Shown here piece by piece: positions 45,730 to 55,205 of a DNA stretch of 64,000 nucleotides. How positions within the stretch are numbered: the stretch's first letter is position 1; each line of letters starts with the position of its first letter. The notes under the pieces are model-generated. The model was given only the letters and a program-made list of their open reading frames with translations. It did no database searches and was not told the DNA's origin. The translations under genes and the position numbers were made by a program. The DNA comes from Phycisphaerae bacterium (GTDB taxonomy: Bacteria; Planctomycetota; Phycisphaerae; UBA1845), in NCBI GenBank assembly GCA_029260135.1, contig JAJDDV010000002.1:1-64000 (forward strand), given 5' to 3'.

Positions 45730-48110
45730 TGGATTCCGACGTGGACGGCATGGGAATCTCGCCCGACGAGATCGATGAGGCGCTGGAAACGCTTTGGAAA
45801 GGGCGATCGGGTGCCTTTGAGAACCTCCTCCAACGAGAGGGCGACGGCGAGGCCGGCGTCGGCTCGATGTTTGGCGGTGCCGTTTCCACAGGTCTGCCCG
45901 CCGCCGCCACGGACGAGACGCCTTCTATCGCCGGATACACGGTGATCCGGGAACTGGGACGCGGTGGAATGGGCGTGATCTATGAAGCACGTCAGCACAA
46001 CCCGTCGCGATCCGTGGCCGTGAAGGTCATCCGCGGCGGTCGCCTTCCGGACGAACAGAAAACCAGACTGTTTGAACGCGAGATCCAGTCACTTGCCCGA
46101 TTGAAACACCCGAGTGTGGCAGACATTTACGAGGCGGGTACGACCGACGATGGTCGGCCTTTCTTTGCCATGGAGTTGGTCAGCGGCACACCACTGACGC
46201 AGTTCATCGCGGAGTTGCCGATCGACGCGCGCAACCAGTCTGATCGAGTCCGAATGCTTCTCAGGATGTTCGATGCGATCTGTGACGCGGTTAGCTACGC
46301 ACATCAACGAGGCGTGATACATCGGGACCTCAAGCCGTCCAACGTCTTGGTTGCGGAATCAGGCGAAGGGAGTGGGTCCGGAAGCGCCTTCGATCGCGGG
46401 CCCCGCATCAAGGTGGTCGACTTCGGACTGGCAAGAATGATCGACGCGGACGTCGCGGATCCTGTTACGACGGAGGACGGGCAGATCCGCGGCACCATCG
46501 CGTACATGGCGCCGGAGCAAATCCAAGGCTACCCCGCGGACATCGACACACGCTGCGATGTCTATGCGCTTGGGATCCTACTCTTTGAGATGCTGACGGG
46601 CCAACTTCCGTACGACATCAAGAGTAGCGCTTTGGGAAGGTCAGTGCAGATGATTTGCGAGACACCCCCGACGCGCCCCGGAACGCTCAACCCCGCGCTG
46701 CGCGGAGACCTGGAAACGATCATTCTCAAGGCACTGTCAAAGAGCCCCGATCAGCGATATGCGACCGCGGACGCACTCGGTGACGACATCAAGAGGTTCC
46801 TCGCCGGACAACCGATCTTGGCGCGCCCGCAAAGCGCAATCTACCAACTCAGGAAGCTTGTGTCGCGGCATCGCGTGGCATCCACCGCGATCCTTGCGGC
46901 AGTGACGGTCTCCATCCTGGGCTTTGTCGTCAGCGCTGCCTTGTACGTTCGGGCCGACAGGGCGCGCCAGGCAGAAGCGAAACAACGAGTTGTCGCGCAA
47001 GACGTGAGCCGGTTCCTGACACAGATGTTGCTGTCGCTGGATCCGCGTAAGGCGGAAGGAAAGAACGCCGCGCTGCTTCGCGATCTCGCGGATCAGGCAT
47101 CGCAGCGGATCGAACGTGAGCTTTCCGAACTTCCCGTCGTCAAGGCCGCCCTGAAGAACACGTTGGGGCAGGTCTACCTTGCCTTGGGGATGTTCGATGA
47201 GGCCAAACGACACCTGACGGAATCCCTCTCGACGTTTCAACTGTTCCACGGCGACGAACACATCGCGACGCTCGGCGCCGCGCACAACATCGGCGTGCTG
47301 CGCCAAGACCAGGGCCGAATGGACGAGGCGAAGACACTTCTCGAGTCAGTCCTCGAAAGGCGTCAACGAGTCTGCGGCGTGGACCACCCGGACACATTGG
47401 CTACCCTGAATCAACTGGGTGTGCTGAACATGGAATGGCACAAGCTCGACCGGGCGGAGTCGCTACTCCGCGATGTCGTGGCGCGCCGACAAGAGGTACT
47501 GGGCGATACCCATCCCGATACGCTTGTGTCGATGAACAACCTGTCGAACGTCCTCTCGAAATACCACAAGTACATCGAGGCGGAGAAAATGCTTCGCGAT
47601 CTTCTTGTGCTTCAGGAGGCCACGCTTCCAGCAGGGCATCTGGACATACTTGTCTCCAAGAATGACCTCGCCGTCGCGCTGAAGAGCCAGCGAAAACTCG
47701 ATGAAGCAGAACCGCTCTACCGTGAGGTGTTGGCGGGGTTTCAAGAAACGCTCGGCGATGGGCACCTGGACACACTGATCACCATGAACAACCTCGCCGG
47801 GCTCCTTTTCAACCGCGGCGCCCTGGAGGAGTCCGCGAATCTCTCGCGAAAAATGGTCGGGGAGGCGGAAAACCATCTCCCGGTCGACAGCTACTACACG
47901 GCCGTCTTTCGCGGTGGTTATGGAAGGTCACTCATGGCACTCAAACACTACGCAGAAGCCCAGCGCCAGCTGAAACGAAGCACCGACGACCTCCGCACTG
48001 CACTGGGCGCGGAGCATGTCTATACGCGCCTCTATAGCGACCTGCTGCTCGAGCTGTACAGAGAAACGGGCCAACTGGGAAAGGCCGCACAACTCCGTGA
48101 GCTTCCGTAG
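45729..48110 (+). CDS. Membrane Ser/Thr protein kinase with TPR repeats
   Basis: A 793-residue paralogue of the kinase at 17490. Catalytic domain from about 71 to 340: ELGRGGMGVIYEA, VAVKVI, VIHRDLKPSN (about 196-205), VDFGLARM, MAPEQ and DVYALGILLFEMLTG. One membrane helix at about 384-408 (ASTAILAAVTVSILGFVVSAALYV), then eight or so TPR units with the pattern A-xx-LRDVVARRQEVLGDTHPDT. It is paired with the sigma factor immediately upstream, from which it starts with a coupled GTG. Its last 35 codons and 3' flank recur in decayed form at 52572-52740. Confidence 0.9.
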   Translation: MDSDVDGMGISPDEIDEALETLWKGRSGAFENLLQREGDGEAGVGSMFGGAVSTGLPAAATDETPSIAGYTVIRELGRGGMGVIYEARQHNPSRSVAVKVIRGGRLPDEQKTRLFEREIQSLARLKHPSVADIYEAGTTDDGRPFFAMELVSGTPLTQFIAELPIDARNQSDRVRMLLRMFDAICDAVSYAHQRGVIHRDLKPSNVLVAESGEGSGSGSAFDRGPRIKVVDFGLARMIDADVADPVTTEDGQIRGTIAYMAPEQIQGYPADIDTRCDVYALGILLFEMLTGQLPYDIKSSALGRSVQMICETPPTRPGTLNPALRGDLETIILKALSKSPDQRYATADALGDDIKRFLAGQPILARPQSAIYQLRKLVSRHRVASTAILAAVTVSILGFVVSAALYVRADRARQAEAKQRVVAQDVSRFLTQMLLSLDPRKAEGKNAALLRDLADQASQRIERELSELPVVKAALKNTLGQVYLALGMFDEAKRHLTESLSTFQLFHGDEHIATLGAAHNIGVLRQDQGRMDEAKTLLESVLERRQRVCGVDHPDTLATLNQLGVLNMEWHKLDRAESLLRDVVARRQEVLGDTHPDTLVSMNNLSNVLSKYHKYIEAEKMLRDLLVLQEATLPAGHLDILVSKNDLAVALKSQRKLDEAEPLYREVLAGFQETLGDGHLDTLITMNNLAGLLFNRGALEESANLSRKMVGEAENHLPVDSYYTAVFRGGYGRSLMALKHYAEAQRQLKRSTDDLRTALGAEHVYTRLYSDLLLELYRETGQLGKAAQLRELP

Positions 48111-48343
48111 CCTACGGGTCAGTGAAGCCTTCCGGTCATCCATCCTCACCGTCAGCCCGCCTCGCCCGGGACATCAAGTAGTACTTAAGGGGGGGCTTGT
48201 TTCTGAAGTGCGTGGATTCGGATCCTCGGTGCTGGTCCACCGAACTTCCCGCTGGGGAGTTCGCGCCATCGTAGGGCTGGAACGAGAGCGACCCGCGACA
48301 TATCAGGTAAGCAAACTAGCGGTCCTGTAAGGACCTTTCTCGA

Positions 48344-48372
48344 TTGACACGGTTGTCTCTACTCAGTACCAT
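48344..48372 (+). promoter_or_regulatory. Sigma-70-type promoter for the large secreted protein
   Basis: TTGACA (48344-48349), a 17-base spacer, TACCAT (48367-48372). The -35 box is perfect and the -10 has four of six bases. The expected start point near 48379 would leave a 160-base leader. Confidence 0.55.
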
Positions 48373-48386
48373 AGTGACTCCTTTGA

Positions 48387-48408
48387 CGTGAAGCCTTAGG
48401 GCTTCACG
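48387..48408 (+). promoter_or_regulatory. Perfect hairpin near the 5' end of the leader
   Basis: CGTGAAGCC, loop TTAG, GGCTTCACG: a 9-bp stem that would sit at the very 5' end of the transcript from the promoter above. It could stabilise the mRNA or block readthrough from upstream; there is no T-tract. Confidence 0.5.
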
Positions 48409-48541
48409 AGCATGTCAGGCTGTCAGCGTGGGCGAGGTAGTGGTCTGCGTTGCGCGTCGAGCGTCTGCAATTCGCGACGTTCGGTTCTGTCGCGGTGGCG
48501 CGCCTCATATCCAAAACCTACAGTGAAAGAAGGAGCAAGTC

Positions 48542-51500
48542 ATGAAGACTGTGGCCGAAACGAACTGGCAGTCGTGCGCCGTTTCAAGACGCTGGATCTG
48601 TGGAGGTACGCCACCCAGCGCCGGCATTCGAGCGCGGCGAATCGTCCGTTCTGGTCTTGGAGTTATCTGGGTGTCGAGCGCACTTCTGATGGGGGTCGGT
48701 CAGGCCAGTGCATCGGCGCCGGACCCGGCCCCGATCAACCAGCGCGTCTTGAGGGATCCCCTTCCATTGCCCTCCAGCGGATCCCGCGCCCACGCAGGAC
48801 CAAGAGGCCAGTCAAAATGGGTCGAGCTGAACGATTATATGCATGGGCCCACGCCGCTTGCTCTGCTCCGCTCCGATCCGGACATCGTTGGAACTCCCGA
48901 CAAGGAGGCCATGACGCCTTCACCAACCGTCTCCTTCGACGGAGTCATGCAAACAGGGACATCCGTCCCGCCGGACACCAACATGGCCGTGGGACCCGGG
49001 GCCGGATCGGCAGGACGGGTCGTCATGGTCACCAACGAGTCCAGCGAAATCTGGGACAAGACCGGAACGGTCATCGCCGGACCCACCGCACTGGGCATGA
49101 TGTTTACGACTTCGGGTCCGACGTTCTTCGTCTTCGATCCAAAGGTACTCTACGATCAGCACTCCGGACGGTTCTTCATCGTCTGCCTGGAACTGGACTT
49201 CGCGACCTTTCTTCCGGCCAGCGCCGTCATGCACATCGCCGTATCCACTTCCAGTACGCCCAGTTCACTGACGACAGCAGATTGGATCTTCATGTCAGGC
49301 CCGGGGCTGATCTTGATGGGCGCTGCAGCCACGCCCGGCTGGGTCGACTATCCCGGCATCGGTGCCGACGACGACGCCCTCTTCGTAACGACCAACATGT
49401 TCAGCGCTCCGCCCTTCGCATTCCTGGGAGCGAACATCCGCGTCTTTGACAAGTCCCTGTTAATCGCCGGTACGTACGCGTTTGTGGATATCACCTACGA
49501 TGTGGTCACGACACCGACCGCCATGTCCATTCAGCCCGCCCACGTCTATGGAACCACAGACAACGGCGGATTCTACCTGATCAACCGCATCGGAATGACA
49601 ACCTACCGAATCTACAACATCGTCGGCGACCCGGCGACGCCCGTGGCCGCCACCGGGTCGTTTCCCTGGTCCGCGGGAGCCTTTCCGATGGACACCGGCG
49701 CGGATCAGTGTACCGTGGCGACGCCGGACATCGATACCCTTCCCGAACGCGTCATGAGCGCCGTCTATCGCGGTGGGCATCTCTGGTGCTGCATGACCGA
49801 GGACCCCGACCTCGACGTCAGAACGGAAGTCGTCTGGCAGGACATCTCAACGAATTCCTATCCCCCGACCGCACCCACCATCACCCAATCCGGATTCATT
49901 GACGGGACCGGGACCGACCCTTGGACCTATATGCCCTCGATTAACGTCAACAGTATCGGCGACGCCGTCATTGGATTCACACAGTCCTCAGCCACCGAGT
50001 GCCCAGGCGTCTATTACGCATCGCGGTATGGTTCGGATCCGCTGGGGACGTTTCAGAAGCCGGTCTCCGCTATCGTCAGTGCAGGATTCTACGACACGCT
50101 CTTTACGATGGACCCGGAACGCTGGGGCGACTACTCATCAACCGTTGTGGATCCGGACGACGACTGCTTCTGGATCGCTAACGAATACGTGGCCACCTCG
50201 GCTACCGCGTCCTCAAGCTGGGGCACGCGCATCGCCAGCTTCTGCACAAACATCGGCGCCTGCTGCCTGGCTCGCGATAGATGTGCCGAGGTGTCCGCAG
50301 CGGACTGCAGCACCGCCGGAGGTGACTTCCGTGGGCAGGGAACGCAATGCCCGGACCAGAACGTGGTGCCGGGTAACCACCAAGGTTTGGAGACGGTTCA
50401 CTGGTCCGATCCGAACGTAGACTGCTACGCGATCGGGACGCTTCGCCGAGCCCAGTGCATCCCGGGCGAGAAGATTGACGCCTGGGTGACGGCTCGAGGA
50501 CCAGACCAAGACACCTGCCATGAGTTCGGGGATCAGCACACCTGCTCCCCGCCGATTCCTGCGGACTTCTTCGAGCCCGGTTCAGGGCGATGGGAGGGCT
50601 CGGTTTGCCTCGAAGGAGTCCCCCTTGCGGGTGCATGCTTACCGTCCAGCCCGGCGCTACCGCAGCTCGGCGAGTCAACGGGCACCCCGCCACCGCTGAT
50701 TCCCTGGATCAAGCCGCGAATGATTTCGTTCTCGGCGGGCGACGCCGGAGCGTCGCAGGCCATCCGCGTGACGTTCACACAGATGCCTCCTGGTTGGGGC
50801 GAATGGGTTGGTCAGTCGCTGTTCGTCCAGGAGCCCTGGGACGGCAGCGAGTTGGGCGGCGTGAGCTTCTATCAGAACCCGGCGCCTGTCGGCGACCCGA
50901 CGCTGCGGTTGGCTCAACTGGACTGCAACCCGTACTTCACCGACTGGAGCGTGTGGGGTGATATCAACGTCATCCACCCGGCGATCGCGCCGAGCAAGTT
51001 GATCGTCCCGGCGGGTCCGGTCGATGTGGAAGCGCTCTACACCCTGCAGGTCATCGACGAGGGTTGTTCGTTGACCTTCGAACCGAGCTACAGTGATCCG
51101 CTCGTCCTCCGTACCGCCGCATGGGCCGATGTGGCCGAACTGGACGGGGGTACCTACCGCGTGCCCGGCGATGTCGTGAGTGTTGTCGATACGCTCGCAA
51201 TGGTCTCGAAGTTCGCAGGTGTGCCCAATGCGCCGAGCAAGGCCAGCATGTGTCTTCTCGGCGTGACGGCCGGTCCTGAGGCCACCCTCGATGGCAAGAT
51301 CACGATCAGTGAGACGGTGTCGGTGTTGGGCGCGTTTGGCGGAACGCACTATCCGTTCCTGCCGGCGTCGATCGCACCGCCGCCTGGGCCCTGTCCGCTT
51401 CCCGATACCGCGGTGTTTCAAGAGGATTTCGGAGACGCCGATACGCTCATCTGGCGATCGGACGACCCCTTCGATCCGTGCGGAATCCCCACGGAGGCAG

Positions 51501-52312
51501 ACGTCCAGGTCGGCATTCAGATCATGGCGCTGAGCCTTCAAAGCAAGTCGCCCATGACGGTAATGGTCGGCGGGCAGGAGACCACTTGGGATGTCGACGT
51601 CGATCTTTCGACCGAGCCACAGCCCATGGGCGCCTTGACGGCGCGCAAGACCCACTGCAACGGCGGGACGTATCTATCTGACTTCGAAGTCCAACCCAGG
51701 TTCACCTTCACCAAAGTCTCCGGCCCAGGTGTGCCCGTCGGAACGGTACAGGTGCTCGATACAGGCTTGTGGGGCCTTTGTCCCGTCCGGCTCGTGCAGG
51801 ACAGCAATCCTCCCTGGGCGCACGCCGCGGGTCCGGATCTACATCTCTCCTCTCCCTATTGCACGGGTTTTCATCCAGCCATCGAGGATCCGATCCAGAC
51901 AACGAACTGCGACTGCAACGACAACCTCATCAGTGACAAGTGCGATATCGACAGCGGCTTCTCACCGGACGCTAACGGCAACGGTATTCCTGACGAGTGC
52001 GAAGATGGTGCCTGCTGCCATGTCGATGACACGTGCAGCGATCTGCCTCCCGATGCCTGCGCAGTTGGCGGCGGAGTCTACAAAGGACCGGGAACCGTTT
52101 GCCTGGGTGACAGTGAACCCAACGGATATGATGACGCCTGCGAACCCCCCGGACCCAGCACCGGTGCGTGCTGCCGCGCCGCCGACGGCGGATGCTTCGA
52201 TCTTACGTCCTCCAAGTGTGAGAGGTGGGGTGGAAGCTACCAGGGAGACGGCACGACGTGTCTGGGCGATGGTAACGGCAACGGAATCGACGACGCCTGC
52301 GAGGCCCCTTGA
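48542..52312 (+). CDS. Very large secreted propeller protein with GACC cysteine modules
   Basis: A 1256-residue exported protein with an unusually long basic N-terminus before the hydrophobic core (LGVIWVSSALLMGVG, cut near ASA). Residues about 110-575 look like a beta-propeller (GVMQTGTSVPPDTNMAVGPG, DPKVLYDQHSGRFFIVCLE, ERWGDYSSTVVDPDDDCFWIANEY). A first GACC module follows (from about 580), then the RYLSF-type module (here RMISF, about 724-955), a further beta domain, D-C-N-x-N repeats and two more GACC modules, the last ending NGNGIDDACEAP. It ends without the usual dockerin as last element. Ligand and function unknown; likely surface-bound or extracellular. ATG has GGAGC 7 bases upstream. 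Confidence 0.75.
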   Translation: MKTVAETNWQSCAVSRRWICGGTPPSAGIRARRIVRSGLGVIWVSSALLMGVGQASASAPDPAPINQRVLRDPLPLPSSGSRAHAGPRGQSKWVELNDYMHGPTPLALLRSDPDIVGTPDKEAMTPSPTVSFDGVMQTGTSVPPDTNMAVGPGAGSAGRVVMVTNESSEIWDKTGTVIAGPTALGMMFTTSGPTFFVFDPKVLYDQHSGRFFIVCLELDFATFLPASAVMHIAVSTSSTPSSLTTADWIFMSGPGLILMGAAATPGWVDYPGIGADDDALFVTTNMFSAPPFAFLGANIRVFDKSLLIAGTYAFVDITYDVVTTPTAMSIQPAHVYGTTDNGGFYLINRIGMTTYRIYNIVGDPATPVAATGSFPWSAGAFPMDTGADQCTVATPDIDTLPERVMSAVYRGGHLWCCMTEDPDLDVRTEVVWQDISTNSYPPTAPTITQSGFIDGTGTDPWTYMPSINVNSIGDAVIGFTQSSATECPGVYYASRYGSDPLGTFQKPVSAIVSAGFYDTLFTMDPERWGDYSSTVVDPDDDCFWIANEYVATSATASSSWGTRIASFCTNIGACCLARDRCAEVSAADCSTAGGDFRGQGTQCPDQNVVPGNHQGLETVHWSDPNVDCYAIGTLRRAQCIPGEKIDAWVTARGPDQDTCHEFGDQHTCSPPIPADFFEPGSGRWEGSVCLEGVPLAGACLPSSPALPQLGESTGTPPPLIPWIKPRMISFSAGDAGASQAIRVTFTQMPPGWGEWVGQSLFVQEPWDGSELGGVSFYQNPAPVGDPTLRLAQLDCNPYFTDWSVWGDINVIHPAIAPSKLIVPAGPVDVEALYTLQVIDEGCSLTFEPSYSDPLVLRTAAWADVAELDGGTYRVPGDVVSVVDTLAMVSKFAGVPNAPSKASMCLLGVTAGPEATLDGKITISETVSVLGAFGGTHYPFLPASIAPPPGPCPLPDTAVFQEDFGDADTLIWRSDDPFDPCGIPTEADVQVGIQIMALSLQSKSPMTVMVGGQETTWDVDVDLSTEPQPMGALTARKTHCNGGTYLSDFEVQPRFTFTKVSGPGVPVGTVQVLDTGLWGLCPVRLVQDSNPPWAHAAGPDLHLSSPYCTGFHPAIEDPIQTTNCDCNDNLISDKCDIDSGFSPDANGNGIPDECEDGACCHVDDTCSDLPPDACAVGGGVYKGPGTVCLGDSEPNGYDDACEPPGPSTGACCRAADGGCFDLTSSKCERWGGSYQGDGTTCLGDGNGNGIDDACEAP

Positions 52313-53083
52313 TCGCGAATGAACACGGTCAAGTAGCGACGACGATGGTTCGCTCACGTGCAGCAGGGGCAACGCGGATGCGCAACCTCTGCTGCACGGG
52401 CTGCGTTCTCGGCCGGTGACTGACTGCAGGTCGTGTGTGGGGCCAGCCGTCTTGTCGTCGTTCCGGATTGGCCGTAAGGCTCTCCTCGGAGTGTGTTGGA
52501 CCAGCAATCCTTGCGACGTGAGTAGGCCGTCGCCTGTACGAACGGGGCAATGATGAACCGCGACGAGCGGCGGCGCGGGTCATGTCTGAACGCGCCTCTG
52601 CACCGACCGGCTGATCGATTCGTATAAAGAGACCGACCAACGGGACAAAGCCGCACCGCGCCGTGAACTCCCGTAGCGTACGGCTGGGTGAAGCACTCCA
52701 GTCGTCCATCCTCACCACCACGCCGGTCGCCGTTCCCCTTCCGACGGCGCCGGCAGGCCGCTCACCGACTCAGGGAAGATGGGCTTGGTGCGCACAGTGC
52801 CATCGCCTGTGACGCGGTATCTCGATTGGGTTCCCTGACTTCTCCGCAGGCGTCTCGGCGCGGAAAACGAGCGAACGAGACCGGCGATCGTCCATCGACA
52901 CGGGGCTGAGAAAGTAGACGCCTTCACCGGGTACGCGCTATCGTTGTCATCCCTCAGTCGCCGCGACTTGCCCCACCAGGCTGCACTCTGCCCCAACGCG
53001 ACAGGATGGCATCGCGAGCGGCGTCTGAGTCGGTACAACGGCGGATGGAAAGCCGGAAGACCCGTTATGACGAGGAAGTCGCA
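52313..53083. other. Long intergenic stretch with a decayed kinase fragment
   Basis: No intact gene. Positions 52572-52740 are a degenerate copy of the kinase-TPR gene's 3' end and flank. The rest shows nothing I recognise except the SD GAGGAAG of the next gene at about 53072-53078. Confidence 0.55.
52572..52676 (+). pseudogene. Degenerate copy of the 3' end of the kinase-TPR gene
   Basis: The translation LIDSYKETDQRDKAAPRRELP followed by TAG aligns without gaps to the end of the kinase at 48110 (LLELYRETGQLGKAAQLRELP, TAG). Upstream, DNA around 52572-52610 still matches (GGCGCGG..CATGTCT..ACGCGCCTCT) but a TGA now lies in frame. Downstream similarity continues past the stop to about 52725. 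So a block containing the kinase end was duplicated and has decayed on the far side of the large secreted gene. Confidence 0.65.
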
Positions 53084-55180
53084 ATGAACGCAACCAAGTG
53101 CCGTGTACCATTCATTTTGCTCAGTATCGCGGGAGTGTGTTGGCCGACCATAACGGCCAGGGCGCAGACACCTGCGGACACCGGGAAGGACCCCCAGCTT
53201 CCGGGACGCAATACGCTCGAATCGCCCAACAGCGTGGCCTGGGCTCGGGATCGTGTCTTCGGCGCGGTCGTGAGCATCGTGACCGTGACCGAATCGCACC
53301 AGGACGGGCGAGCGCGCCTTACCCGGCACGGCGGTAGTGGCACGATCATCTCCGAAGACGGGCACATCGTCACCAACGCGCACGTCGCCATGGACGGCAC
53401 GAAATTCAAGATCATCCTGGCAGACAAGACCGAGATCGACGCCAAGTTGGTCGGAGAGGATCCACTGTCCGATATCGCCGTGTTGAAGTTCGCCCCTAAG
53501 GACCTGGACCAGAACGCAAGCTTCAAGATCGCGAAGTTCGGCGATTCAGATGAAGTCGAAATCGGTGATGCCGTGTTGGCGATGGGCGCGCCATGGGGCA
53601 TGTCGCACTCGATGTCGTTTGGCATCGTGAACAGTGACAAGCGCCTGCTGTCAAACTTCTTCGAGGACGACGCCGACTACGAGTCGGTACTCGGTCGAGA
53701 TCAGCCGACGGGTTCCTACTATCGCTGGATCCAGCACGATGCAGCCATCGCGCCCGGAAACTCCGGCGGACCGCTGGTCAGCCTCAAGGGCGAAATCATC
53801 GGCGTGAACACACGCGGTGTTCCATTCGGTGGCGATATGGGCTTCGCCAGCCCCAGCAACATCGTCAAAGATGTTGCCGGGCAACTCATCGATCATGGCG
53901 AGGTGATTCGCAGCTTCGTCGGATTGAAGTTCAAACCGATTCAGACAACCGAACATGATCGCGGCGTGCTTGCCAACTCCGTGGTCGAAGACTCACCCGC
54001 CGAGAAGGCCGGCCTGCGCCCCGGCGACCTGATTCTCACGATCAACGACAAACCGTTCACAATTCGTCACGCTGACGAGATGCCTGAGTTTCGCCGGCAC
54101 CTCAGCGATCTTCCGATCGGCTCGAAACTGACGATCAGTTTCGAGCGAGACGGACAAAACCGCGAAACCGAAGTCGTCACAGAGAAGTATGAGAAGGACC
54201 TCGGGCCAAGACTCGCCGTGAAGGCATGGGGCGTGACACTCCGAGGCATGACGCAGCGCATGGCCAGAAACCGGCGCCTTCCCCATGATGAGGGTGTGCT
54301 CGTCACCAGTGTCGATCCCGGCGGTCCAGCCGTTCGGGCCAAGCCCGCGCTGCAGGCGGAGGACGTCATCCGCGTGGTCAACGGGACGCAAATCGTCCGA
54401 TTGAAGGACTTCGAGCAAGCGACCGAACGCCAGGCCGAAACTTGCAGCGAGATGCTCGTCGAGTTTGAGCGCGAAGGTGGGCGCTACCTCACCGTCATTT
54501 CGCCGCGCGAGGAGCCGCGCGATCAGCGCCCCGACGAGCTCGACAAACCCTGGCTGCCCGTCGAGGTTCAGCCCCTCGGTCGCACTCTGGCTGAGCGTGC
54601 GGGTGCAGAAGGTGCCGAGGGCTTTCGCGTGGTACGCGTGTACGAACGAGCATCCTCGACGCCGAGCGGTCTGATGGTCGGCGACGTCATCACCTCGATC
54701 GGCGAGACCCAGCTTCGTCCTCGTGGTGCCAAGGACAAGAGCACATTCACCAGAGCGCTGAGGAAAACAAGTGTCGGCGAAAGCGTTGCGATCCAAGTCG
54801 TGCGGGCGGGCAAGACACGGACGATGAGTCCGAAGTTGTTGGCCACACCGCAGCGCGCGGACGAAGCGCGTCGCGCCAAGGACCGGGACTTCGATGTGGA
54901 AGTGCGAAATGTGACCTTCTTCGACGTCGCCAAGAACCGCTGGAAAACGGGGACACGCGGCGCCATTGTCACGGAAGTCGAGGCCGGGGGATGGGCCGGC
55001 GTAGGACATCTCCGCAGCGACGATCTTATTCTACAAGTCGGCGAGCAAGACGTTCTTGACGTCGATGGTTTTGCCGCCGCTCTGAAGTCCACCAAAGAGA
55101 CGAAACCGGAAACGCTACGGATGCTGGTGATGCGCGGCATCGAGACCCGCTTCCTGTTTCTTCAGCCGGATTGGGACTAG
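53084..55180 (+). CDS. S1C (DegP/HtrA-like) serine protease with four PDZ-type domains
   Basis: A 698-residue exported protease. A signal peptide (FILLSIAGVCWPTITARAQ) is followed by a trypsin-like domain with His100 (VTNAHVAM), Asp130 (LSDIAVLKF) and Ser227 (APGNSGGPL). Four PDZ-like units follow: GVLANSVVEDSPAEKAGLRPGD, GVLVTSVDPGGPA, GFRVVRVYERASSTPSGLMVGD and GAIVTEVEAGGWAGVGHLRSDD. Most HtrA proteins have one or two PDZ domains, so four is long. It likely acts in envelope protein quality control. ATG 53084 is preferred: GAGGAAG lies 5 bases upstream and the signal peptide begins there. Confidence 0.9.
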   Translation: MNATKCRVPFILLSIAGVCWPTITARAQTPADTGKDPQLPGRNTLESPNSVAWARDRVFGAVVSIVTVTESHQDGRARLTRHGGSGTIISEDGHIVTNAHVAMDGTKFKIILADKTEIDAKLVGEDPLSDIAVLKFAPKDLDQNASFKIAKFGDSDEVEIGDAVLAMGAPWGMSHSMSFGIVNSDKRLLSNFFEDDADYESVLGRDQPTGSYYRWIQHDAAIAPGNSGGPLVSLKGEIIGVNTRGVPFGGDMGFASPSNIVKDVAGQLIDHGEVIRSFVGLKFKPIQTTEHDRGVLANSVVEDSPAEKAGLRPGDLILTINDKPFTIRHADEMPEFRRHLSDLPIGSKLTISFERDGQNRETEVVTEKYEKDLGPRLAVKAWGVTLRGMTQRMARNRRLPHDEGVLVTSVDPGGPAVRAKPALQAEDVIRVVNGTQIVRLKDFEQATERQAETCSEMLVEFEREGGRYLTVISPREEPRDQRPDELDKPWLPVEVQPLGRTLAERAGAEGAEGFRVVRVYERASSTPSGLMVGDVITSIGETQLRPRGAKDKSTFTRALRKTSVGESVAIQVVRAGKTRTMSPKLLATPQRADEARRAKDRDFDVEVRNVTFFDVAKNRWKTGTRGAIVTEVEAGGWAGVGHLRSDDLILQVGEQDVLDVDGFAAALKSTKETKPETLRMLVMRGIETRFLFLQPDWD

Positions 55181-55205
55181 TCACCAAGAAGAGGAGGATA
55201 GGATA

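Larger units (their letters stand above)
48111..48541. other. Intergenic region with promoter and hairpin of the next gene
   Basis: No gene recognised. The first 60 bases are the flank that is duplicated near 52680-52740. A promoter and a perfect hairpin lie in 48344-48408. Confidence 0.55.
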
